Assembly: GCA_003157595.1 (NCBI GenBank)
Contig: PMKB01000253.1
Span: 1 to 5,010, forward strand
Direction: 5' to 3'
From: Solirubrobacterales bacterium
Lineage (GTDB): Bacteria > Actinomycetota > Thermoleophilia > Solirubrobacterales > Solirubrobacteraceae
Length of the DNA: 5,010 nucleotides
In this document: piece after piece, positions 1 to 4,963 of the stretch
Numbering within the stretch: the stretch's first letter is position 1
How the letters are laid out: each line of letters starts with the position of its first letter
The notes under the pieces: model-generated
The model's database searches: none
What the model saw: the letters and a program-made list of their open reading frames with translations, nothing else
Told to the model about the DNA's origin: nothing
Translations under genes and position numbers: made by a program

Positions 1-187
1 GAACAGCTCGACGACCTGCTCGCCAGTCTCGACGTCACGCTGTCCGACGACATCCTCGACCGGATCGACGAGATCGTCCCCCCCCGGCACCGACGTCGGC
101 GCACCCGACCAATCCGCCTACCTGCCGCCGGCACTCCAGCGCTCCGAGTTGCGGCGCCGACCGTTGACCGACCGCTCTGCCGCCTAG
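1..187 (+). pseudogene. Aldo/keto reductase, C-terminal end, frameshifted
   Basis: Frame 1 reads EQLDDLLASLDVTLSDDILD and continues RIDEIVPP, then the C-run at 78-85 puts translation out of frame. Skipping one C restores GTDVGAPDQSAYLPPALQ and a basic tail, ending at TAG 185-187. This is the usual ending of NADPH-dependent aldo/keto reductases of the Tas/YajO-like group: a 'leucine-rich helix, IDEIVPPG, PPAL' finish. These enzymes reduce aldehydes and ketones in the cytoplasm. Only about the last 60 residues are in the window, so the catalytic Tyr, Lys and His are not seen. Read literally, frame 1 instead runs to TGA 217-219 with an arginine-rich nonsense tail. Because the restored tail is so family-like, I think the frameshift is recent or a homopolymer error. 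Family call is fairly sure; the exact substrate is unknown. Confidence 0.72.
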
Positions 188-212
188 CGGCGACTTGTTC
201 CTCGTTGCCGCT
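186..212 (+). terminator. Stem-loop at aldo/keto reductase stop codon
   Basis: Bases 186-194 (AGCGGCGAC) pair with 204-212 (GTTGCCGCT), giving nine pairs with one G-T wobble and a 9-base loop. The stem starts inside the TAG stop of the reductase, a typical place for a transcript end. No T-run follows, so an intrinsic terminator is possible but not demonstrated. Confidence 0.4.
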
Positions 213-219
213 GAACTGA

Positions 220-458
220 GAATCAGACCGCTCGGCCATCAGACTGCAGGTGTCGGACAGAGGGAGTCACGACACCGTACCGGCTCCGCGTACACGCCCC
301 GAGACGAATCCAGGTGGCGGTACCGTAGGCAACGGCCAGTCTCGCATCTCGCCAGAAGCAGGATCGACGCAGGCGCTCGGTCGTGGGTGCGACCTCAAGG
401 GGTCAACGCACCACCCCGGATGTCTGAAGGTTCTCACGTCGAGCGGCGAGGTGAGGTA
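220..458. other. Gene-free stretch between reductase and insertion sequence
   Basis: About 240 bases with no recognisable coding sequence. Short open frames exist on the plus strand (195-488 and 250-459), but their translations are arginine-rich, low in hydrophobic order and resemble no family. No promoter pair, RNA gene or repeat array is visible here. Confidence 0.5.
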
Positions 459-513
459 GTGACCGTCGCTGCGGAGGCGAGGCCGTAGGCCGAGGCGCAG
501 CAGCGACGGTCAC
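459..513. repeat. Large hairpin with perfect 14-base arms
   Basis: GTGACCGTCGCTGC at 459-472 is the exact reverse complement of 500-513. The 27-base loop contains a second small GGCC/GGCC fold around 481-490. The element ends one base before the outer end of the IS30-family terminal repeat. No T-run follows on either strand. It could be a bidirectional terminator between convergent genes, or a palindromic target recognised by the insertion sequence. Confidence 0.75.
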
Positions 514-526
514 CGCGCGGTCTCAG
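514..526 (+). repeat. Left terminal inverted repeat of the IS30-family element
   Basis: CGCGCGGTCTCAG; it pairs with 1811-1823 with one mismatch at 516. It lies downstream of the transposase stop codon and directly against the 459-513 hairpin. Confidence 0.5.
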
Positions 527-579
527 CCGGGGGTCCCATCCTCGGCCGGCGATCGGTTTGGAGGGGCAGCGTGTGCGGG

Positions 580-1740
580 TCAGCCCTGCGCGGGCGTCTC
601 GCTCAGCAGCTGCGCGAGCCGCTCGCCCGGCGACATCCAGTCGAGCGTCTGCCGCGGTCGACCGTTGAGCTCAGCTGCAACGGCGTCGAGGCGCTCCTGG
701 GTGAGTGAGCCCATGTCTGAGCGCCTGGGGAAGTATTGGCGCAGGAGACCGTTGGTGTTCTCGTTGCTGCCCCGCTGCCAGGGGCTCTTGGGATCACAGA
801 AGTAGACCTGGACGCCGCTGTCGATCGTGAATTGGACGTGCTCCAGCATCTCCTTGCCCTGGTCCCAGGTCAACGAGCGGCGCAACTGCTTGGGCAGCGA
901 GCCGATGCTCTTGACCAAAGCGTCGCGGACCGCTTCGGCACTGTGGCCCTCGGGCAACTCAACGAGCTGGCAGTAGCGGGTGGAGCGCTCGACCAAGGTC
1001 GCTATTCCTGTGGGGAGTTTGCCGAGCAGGAGATCCCCTTCCCAGTGGCCGGGGACGGCGCGGTCTTCGACCTCGGCGGGGCGCTCAGAGATCATCACGC
1101 GGCCGGGGATCTTGCCCTGGCCTTGGTGCTTTGGGCGCTGGGCTCGCGGGTGGCGCGTATGACGGCCGCGTCTCAGGCAGGCCGCGAGCTCGCGGCGTAG
1201 GGCGCCGCGACCCTGGACGAAGAGCGAAAGGTAGATCGTCTCGTGGGAGACCTGCATCGCTTCATGATCAGGGTAGGTGCGGCGCAACCACCTAGAGATC
1301 TGCTGGGGCGACCACTTAAGGCAGAGCTTCTCCTCGACGACGGCCCGCAGCTTGGGGTTGAGGTGAAGCTTTGCGGGCTTCGGCCGTCGGGCCCGGCCCC
1401 AAGCGGCCTCATCCGCTGCCTGCGCTCGGTAGCACTGGGGGCCGCCGTTTCTGTTTACCTCTCGCGAGACCGTCGTGTGAGGGCGAGAGATCGCCCTCCC
1501 GATCGCCCGGAAGCCCTCGCCGCAAGCGAGGCCGCGAGAGATCTCCTCGCGCTCAGCCTTCGAGAGGCAGTGCTCAGAGCGCCGGCGCTTTGGCGGGCGC
1601 ACGCCGCCCGTATGGCCGACGAAGTTACGAACGCCCTGGGCCCAGAACCCCACCTCGCGCCCGATCGCTCGGGGCGAGCGGCCCTCCGCCCACAACTGCC
1701 ACACCCGTTCCTTCTGCTCCTGCGTTAGAGAACGGCTCAT
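580..1740 (-). CDS. IS30-family DDE transposase
   Basis: This 386-residue protein cuts and rejoins the element's ends during transposition. Residues 5-32 (LTQEQKERVWQLWAEGRSPR and onward) form a first helix-turn-helix. Residues 59-100 form a second one of the HTH_38 type, with the SREVNRNG ending characteristic of IS30 proteins. The RNase H-like catalytic domain follows, with Asp236 in GHWEGDLL, Asp293 in LTWDQG and Glu327 in SPWQRGSNENTNG. The Asp-Glu spacing of 33 residues is that of the family. The 386-residue length from ATG 1740 is close to IS30 itself (383). I chose this ATG because the protein begins MSRSLTQEQ there, as relatives do; AAGGTGG lies about 10-15 bases upstream. A GTG at 1803 in the same frame would add 21 residues with no domain content and would start almost at the element tip. 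The frame is uninterrupted, so the transposase may be active. Confidence 0.93.
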   Translation of the reverse strand: MSRSLTQEQKERVWQLWAEGRSPRAIGREVGFWAQGVRNFVGHTGGVRPPKRRRSEHCLSKAEREEISRGLACGEGFRAIGRAISRPHTTVSREVNRNGGPQCYRAQAADEAAWGRARRPKPAKLHLNPKLRAVVEEKLCLKWSPQQISRWLRRTYPDHEAMQVSHETIYLSLFVQGRGALRRELAACLRRGRHTRHPRAQRPKHQGQGKIPGRVMISERPAEVEDRAVPGHWEGDLLLGKLPTGIATLVERSTRYCQLVELPEGHSAEAVRDALVKSIGSLPKQLRRSLTWDQGKEMLEHVQFTIDSGVQVYFCDPKSPWQRGSNENTNGLLRQYFPRRSDMGSLTQERLDAVAAELNGRPRQTLDWMSPGERLAQLLSETPAQG

Positions 1741-1810
1741 CACATCCACCACCTTGGCTCGCCGAGCAGCCAAGCAGGCTGCCCGGATGTTCAGGTGGTG
1801 CACCGATCAC

Positions 1811-1823
1811 CTGAGACCGCCCG
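1811..1823 (-). repeat. Right terminal inverted repeat of the IS30-family element
   Basis: CTGAGACCGCCCG is the reverse complement of 514-526 except for one base. It lies about 70 bases upstream of the transposase ATG, where the element's promoter would be expected, although no clear -35/-10 pair stands out. Confidence 0.5.
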
Positions 1824-1907
1824 TGAAAGCGAGAGTCAGCATGTCTGCTCGTAAGGCGGTGTTCTCACGGCCGCATCGGCGAGCGGCGCCTTGTACGTGT
1901 GACGTGG

Positions 1908-2153
1908 CTAGGAGAGCGCGTCGACGAAGGCTGCGATCTCTTCCAGTGTCGTGGGGTCACCCTCGAGGTGGGGGACGTGCGCGACGCCGTCGAGCCAGCG
2001 CAGTCGAGCACCCGGGATCAGAGCAGCTGCCTGCTCGTCAACCGCCTGTATCTCGTCGCCAGCACTAGTGGTGACCCCAAAGTAGCTACCAAACTGCGTT
2101 TGGGGCTCTGAGAGCGGTCGATCGCCTCCAAAACCGGGGCCTGAGTCCAGGCT
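1908..2153 (-). pseudogene. Alpha/beta hydrolase, C-terminal fragment
   Basis: Reading leftward on the minus strand and ending at TAG 1908-1910, the frame gives FGSYFGVTTSAGDEIQAVDE, then QAAALIPGARLRWLDG, then VAHVPHLEGD and a closing helix. This is the last third of an alpha/beta-hydrolase-fold enzyme: the GDE segment carries the triad acid, and GVAHVPHLE carries the catalytic histidine. The nucleophile elbow (G-x-S-x-G), the oxyanion region and any start codon are absent. An in-frame TGA at 2154-2156 closes the frame just before the T-arm-like repeat, and the residues between about 2109 and 2153 no longer look like the family. I infer that the gene was cut by the event that placed the repeat and dhaK next to it. 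A full gene would have had around 260-300 residues. The fold is fairly sure; the substrate cannot be told. Confidence 0.68.
2139..2152. repeat. Small hairpin beside the T-arm-like repeat
   Basis: GCCTG (2139-2143), loop AGTC, then CAGGC (2148-2152). The left arm with its flank, GGGCCTG (2137-2143), can alternatively pair with CAGGCCC (2164-2170) inside the neighbouring repeat. The two hairpins are mutually exclusive. Short stems of this kind are common at this GC content. Confidence 0.35.
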
Positions 2154-2162
2154 TCATCCGCC

Positions 2163-2200
2163 CCAGGCCCTCTATCGGACTCGAACCGACGGCCCCTTCC
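2163..2200 (-). repeat. T-arm-like dispersed repeat, copy 1
   Basis: On the minus strand this 38-base element contains CGGTTCGAGTCCGATAGAGG, close to a tRNA T-arm: stem GTCGG, loop TTCGAGT, stem CCGAT with one G-T pair. It matches 4926-4963 on the plus strand at 33 of 38 positions by eye, in inverted orientation. There is no matching acceptor, D-arm or anticodon arm at the right distance, so it is not a tRNA gene. It separates the hydrolase fragment from dhaK. Confidence 0.65.
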
Positions 2201-2333
2201 CGCCGGGCCCGGAGGGCTCGGCCTTGAGCCGCTTGAAAGCGCCATTGGTCCAGCGGTAGTCTCCTCTGAAGCGATTCCCCAAGTTGATCGTCGGAGTGAA
2301 CGAACCACGAGCGAGACAAGCGGGACTGCGAAG
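2201..2333. other. Upstream region of dhaK
   Basis: This stretch should hold the dhaK promoter, but no convincing -35/-10 pair is visible. A perfect 10-base palindrome, CCGGGCCCGG, lies at 2203-2212. GGAG at 2293-2296 resembles a ribosome binding site; the GTG overlapping it (2296-2298) opens a 13-codon frame that stops at TAA 2335-2337, right where dhaK should begin. The dhaK frame itself is open leftward to about 2172 but contains no ATG, GTG or TTG in that span. Confidence 0.4.
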
Positions 2334-2366
2334 GTAAAGAAGCTCATCAACGATCCCGCCGCGGTC

Positions 2367-3323
2367 GTGGACGAGATGCTTGACGCCATCGTCTCTGCCC
2401 ATCGCGACGTCTTGGCGATCGCTTCCACCCGAGTCGTCGAGCGCGCCGAGGCCGCCACCGCCAAGGTGGGAGTGGCGATAGGCGGTGGATCGGGCCACGA
2501 GCCGGCGATGTTCGGGTACGTGGGGGTTGGAATGGCCGACACCGCAGCGGCAGGAAACATCTTCGCGGCCCCCTCGCCCGACATCATCCTCGAGGGGATC
2601 CGACGCGCAAGCCACGGGCGTGGAGTCGTGCTCCTCTACGGCAACTACTCGGGGGACATCCTGAACTGTCGGCTGGCGATCCAGCGAGCGGCGGACGAGC
2701 AGATCGACGTACGTGCAGTGTTCATCTCGGACGATGTCGCCTCGGCGCCGAAGGACGAGATGGACAAGCGCCGCGGCATCGCCGGCGACATCATCGTTTT
2801 CAAGGCCACCGGAGCCGCCGCCGAGGCCGGCATGACGCTCGACGAGGTGGAGCGAGTTGCGCGAAAGGCCGTTGCGCACACCCGCAGCATGGGCGTTGCC
2901 CTCACCGGCGCCGAGCTTCCCGGGGCCTCGCAACCGATCTTCGAGTGCGGGCCGGACGAGATGGAAGTCGGGCTCGGCGTACACGGCGAGCCCGGCGTGA
3001 GTCGCGAGCCTCTTCGGTCCGCCGACGAAGTCGGGCGACTGCTCGCAACCCGGACACTGGACGATCTCGAATGTCCGGCCGGATCGCGCGTTGCCGTTCT
3101 CATCAATGGGCTCGGAGCCACACCGCTGGTCGAGCAGTACTTGGTCTATCGCGGCGTTCGCGACTTGCTGGCCGAGCGTGGAATCACGATCGAGCGCTCC
3201 TACGTCGGCGAGTTCATCACGACACTTCAAATGGCCGGTCTCTCGGCCACTATCACCCTGCTCGACGACGAGCTGCTCGGGCTGCTCGACGCGCCTGCCA
3301 AGACCGTGGCTTTTGTTCGATGA
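2367..3323 (+). CDS. dhaK: Dihydroxyacetone kinase subunit DhaK
   Basis: DhaK binds dihydroxyacetone covalently and, with DhaL, forms dihydroxyacetone phosphate in the cytoplasm. Numbered from GTG 2367, the landmarks are GGGSGHEP with His44, YGNYSGD with Asp97, and GLGVHGEPG with His206. They correspond to His56, Asp109 and the hemiaminal-forming His218 of Escherichia coli DhaK once about 12 missing N-terminal residues are added. The family N-terminus KKLINDPAAVVDEML is encoded from 2337, upstream of the GTG. The codon in the expected start position (2334-2336) is GTA, and no standard start lies further upstream in frame, so 2367 is only the first usable start and would remove 11 conserved residues. 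No ribosome binding site precedes 2367. With the extension the protein would be 329 residues, normal for actinobacterial DhaK. Its stop overlaps the dhaL start (ATGA). Function is sure; the start is not. Confidence 0.94.
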   Translation: MDEMLDAIVSAHRDVLAIASTRVVERAEAATAKVGVAIGGGSGHEPAMFGYVGVGMADTAAAGNIFAAPSPDIILEGIRRASHGRGVVLLYGNYSGDILNCRLAIQRAADEQIDVRAVFISDDVASAPKDEMDKRRGIAGDIIVFKATGAAAEAGMTLDEVERVARKAVAHTRSMGVALTGAELPGASQPIFECGPDEMEVGLGVHGEPGVSREPLRSADEVGRLLATRTLDDLECPAGSRVAVLINGLGATPLVEQYLVYRGVRDLLAERGITIERSYVGEFITTLQMAGLSATITLLDDELLGLLDAPAKTVAFVR

Positions 3324-4030
3324 GCGAAACTGATCTGAGACTCGCGCAGCATGCCGTGCTCTCGGCGGCAGATGCGCTGGAGTCGGCAAGCGACGAGCTG
3401 TGCCGGCTCGATGGCGCTATCGGTGACGGCGATCACGGCCTGGCGATGGCGATGGCCGCCAAGGGAATCCGCAGCGCCATCGAGGAGCGATCGCCTGTTG
3501 ATCTCTCTGGCCTCGTTACCGTCGTCGCAAACCAGTTCCGCGCCGTTGGCGGTGCAATGGGGGCGCTCTCCTACGTGCTGGTCGACGCTGTCGGGAAGGC
3601 GGCTTCGACGGACGGGGCGCCTTTTTCTGCAGCGCAGCTCGCGCACCTGCTGCGTGCAGCAGAAGACGCCGTCACCGGGTTCGGTGGCGCCAAGCGCGGC
3701 GACAAGACGATTGTCGATGCGATCGCGCCGGCGAGGGAAGCGGCGGAGGAATGTGCGAGCCTCCAGCGACCAGCGGCGAAGGCTCTGCTGGCCGCCGCCG
3801 CTGCCGCCGAGGAGGGGGCCGCCTCGACCGCGCAGATGATCGCGCACATCGGAAGGGCGAGCCGCCTAGGAGAGAGGAGCATGGGGGCGGTCGATGCAGG
3901 GGCGACGTCGTTTGCGATCGTGTTGAGAGCGCTGGCTCGCTCTTATGCGGAAGCGACCCGTCGAAGTATTTCGTGTGGTAATCCTGCCGCAGCAAGCGCG
4001 AAAGGTCACGTGCCTCTTCTTTCAGCGTGA
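3320..4030 (+). CDS. dhaL: Dihydroxyacetone kinase subunit DhaL, with extra C-terminal tail
   Basis: DhaL holds the nucleotide that passes phosphate to the dihydroxyacetone bound on DhaK. It is an all-helical barrel. LDGAIGDGDHG carries the magnesium-binding Asp31, Asp36 and Asp38, equivalent to Asp30, Asp35 and Asp37 in E. coli. GGAMGALSYVL (77-87) and GGAKRGDKTIVDAI (122-135) line the nucleotide site, and RASRLGERSMGAVDAGATS (179-197) is the family signature near the end. ATG 3320 overlaps the dhaK stop by four bases and has no clear ribosome binding site, so translation is probably coupled to dhaK. The protein is 236 residues, whereas the family is about 210. The core ends near residue 209 and the last 27 residues (from about 3947) resemble nothing in the family; they are read antisense to an unrelated gene. 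This points to a junction that removed the natural stop. No dhaM follows. Confidence 0.93.
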   Translation: MSETDLRLAQHAVLSAADALESASDELCRLDGAIGDGDHGLAMAMAAKGIRSAIEERSPVDLSGLVTVVANQFRAVGGAMGALSYVLVDAVGKAASTDGAPFSAAQLAHLLRAAEDAVTGFGGAKRGDKTIVDAIAPAREAAEECASLQRPAAKALLAAAAAAEEGAASTAQMIAHIGRASRLGERSMGAVDAGATSFAIVLRALARSYAEATRRSISCGNPAAASAKGHVPLLSA

Positions 4031-4612
4031 AGGTCGCAACGACCATCGCTAGGGCTGGCGTGACGTAGCTCACCTGAAGCCAGACCGCATCCACGCCGGA
4101 CGGCAGGTCCGGGTCAGGGTGGCCGTCCACTAGCACAAACGTCCCAGGAGGTCGCACCACACCGAGGCTTTGGCATCCGCCACCATCTCCGCTACGGCTC
4201 CGCGCTAACGGCTCGAGTCGCTCTTGCTTTTGGTCGCCACGTCCTGTCGGCCAACGCTCAAGCGACTGATAGAGCGCTGAAACAGTCGAAGGAGTGAAGG
4301 CCTCGGCGAGGACAAGCCGGCCCAAGTGAATTGCCTCCGAGTCTGGCAACCGCGTCTCGTTGTTCTCGCGCTCGTCTCATTTCGCGTGAACTCGCGATCG
4401 GCGTCCCCCTCGGCTTGCTGTCTGAGTTCGCCCACCGTGGGCCGCTGATACCAACGAACCCGCTTCATGGCGGTGTTCGATGGCGTGTCGGGCGTTGCGC
4501 TTGCCGAGAGCTGTTCGTTGGTCACGGCGCGAAAGGTAGCTATGACGGACTCACGCCCGGACCGAAAGACAGCCATCGGCGCATACCGCTGCTGGGCCTC
4601 ATCTGTTGCCAC
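3960..4612 (-). pseudogene. Unrecognised protein, frameshifted and 3'-truncated
   Basis: Two minus-strand frames join into one protein-like sequence. The first runs from GTG 4612 (other starts: ATG 4576, ATG 4468) to about 4376 and includes MKRVRWYQRPTVGELRQQAE. The second continues from about 4376 with ERENNETRLPDSEAIHLGRL, VLAEAFTPSTVSALYQSLER, then VLVDGHPDPDLPSGVDAVWL and ATFTLKEEARDLSRLLRQDY. A one-base shift near 4374-4378 is needed to join them. The second half has ordered amphipathic segments and GC-rich third positions, so I take it as truly coding. I do not recognise the family. Coding character fades at about 3960, exactly where it meets the dhaL 3' end from the other strand, so its C-terminus is lost or altered. 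There is no convincing ribosome binding site at any of the three starts; ATG 4468 looks most natural. It is not an antisense shadow, because no plus-strand gene lies opposite 4031-4612. Confidence 0.5.
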
Positions 4613-4690
4613 GCACGACGTGCGTGCTGCACCGGCTCACCCATGGGATCGGATCGAAGCTGTCCATCCGGCACGACGTTAGGCGGAGCC

Positions 4691-4712
4691 CCGGACGTCC
4701 GGACACTTGTCC
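4691..4712. promoter_or_regulatory. Two overlapping dyads, operator-like
   Basis: CCGGACGTCCGG (4691-4702) is a perfect 12-base palindrome. It overlaps by two bases with GGACACTTGTCC (4701-4712), arms GGACA and TGTCC around CT. The pair lies about 80-100 bases upstream of the minus-strand gene starting at or below 4612, where a regulator could bind. No regulator gene is nearby, so this is only a candidate. Confidence 0.3.
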
Positions 4713-4777
4713 CTATCGCGCGACGGCGGTCTCCAACATGCTGCAGGACGCTTACGCGGCACGGACCGCCCGGATCT

Positions 4778-4795
4778 GCTACCGGATCTGGTAGC
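4778..4795. repeat. Hairpin GCTACC / GGTAGC
   Basis: Six-base arms GCTACC (4778-4783) and GGTAGC (4790-4795) flank the 6-base loop GGATCT. It includes an imperfect tandem repeat (CGGATCTGCTAC, then CGGATCTGGTAG, 4771-4782 and 4783-4794; 10 of 12 identical). A short CATTT follows on the plus strand, which is weak for a terminator. Confidence 0.4.
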
Positions 4796-4925
4796 CATTT
4801 GGAGTCAGTCGTTGCGCGTATCTGCGCCTATTTGCACCAGCATCGTCGATCCCCGAGAAGCTCGGTATTGCAGGCGATAATGGGCTTACGTAGGCGCTGG
4901 CGGCGGCCCCAACGTTTCATGGTAT

Positions 4926-4963
4926 GGAAGGGGTCAACGGTTCGAGTACGATAGAGGGCTTGG
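4926..4963 (+). repeat. T-arm-like dispersed repeat, copy 2
   Basis: The plus strand contains CGGTTCGAGTACGATAGAGG inside a 38-base stretch matching the reverse complement of 2163-2200 at 33 of 38 positions. The T-stem is poorer than in copy 1 (an A replaces the first C after the loop). It is followed at once by a small hairpin, GCGGG-TTTTG-CCTGC (4964-4978 region). Similarity to copy 1 ends on both sides of the 38 bases. Confidence 0.65.

Larger units (their letters stand above)
514..1823 (-). mobile_element. IS30-family insertion sequence
   Basis: A DDE transposase gene is bounded by short inverted ends. Bases 514-526 (CGCGCGGTCTCAG) match the reverse complement of 1811-1823 at 12 of 13 positions, and the inner ten bases (517-526 against 1811-1820) are identical. 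This predicts an element of about 1310 bases with roughly 54 noncoding bases after the gene and 70 before it, near the upper size of this family. I could not find a clear 2-3 base target duplication: the flanks are CAC on the left and TGA on the right. The true tips may therefore differ by a few bases, or the duplication has decayed. A weaker second inverted match, GATCGGT (551-557) with ACCGATC (1802-1808), lies further inside. Confidence 0.6.
4613..4925. other. Gene-free stretch rich in short dyads
   Basis: No coding sequence is recognised; the open frames here give disordered translations. It contains the dyads at 4691-4712, a hairpin at 4778-4795 and a short CCGAG-AAG-CTCGG stem at 4853-4865. 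GATAAT at 4876-4881 resembles a -10 box, but no -35 box sits at the right distance. Confidence 0.45.

Noticed and set aside
397..408. Twelve bases AAGGGGTCAACG shared with 4928-4939 in the T-arm-like repeat
   Set aside because: Similarity stops at once on the right side and the T-arm core is missing; one such 12-base match in 5 kb is near chance.
736..1200. Plus-strand open frame inside the transposase gene
   Set aside because: It lies wholly antisense to the catalytic domain of the transposase and has no independent support.
431..1888. TTCTCACG and GAGCGGCG occurring in the same order on both sides of the insertion sequence (431-448 and 1862-1888)
   Set aside because: The spacing differs (2 versus 11 bases) and the bases between do not align. 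They are too short to call a duplication.
2160..2240. Possible tRNA gene ending in the T-arm-like repeat on the minus strand
   Set aside because: The only upstream match to the putative acceptor strand is about 50 bases away, too close for a tRNA, and no anticodon arm lies between.
2172..3389. Long open frame on the minus strand opposite dhaK
   Set aside because: It is the antisense of dhaK, whose family residues are unmistakable. Its translation has no recognisable domain; the long frame is a by-product of GC-rich codons.
4678..4684. GTTAGGC, resembling an integron attC core
   Set aside because: A seven-base match expected by chance; no partner core and no integron cassette structure nearby.
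4331..4954. Plus-strand open frame of 207 codons ending in the T-arm-like repeat
   Set aside because: Its first part is antisense to the better-supported minus-strand gene and the rest crosses the dyad-rich gene-free region; composition is disordered with many Arg, Cys and Ser residues.
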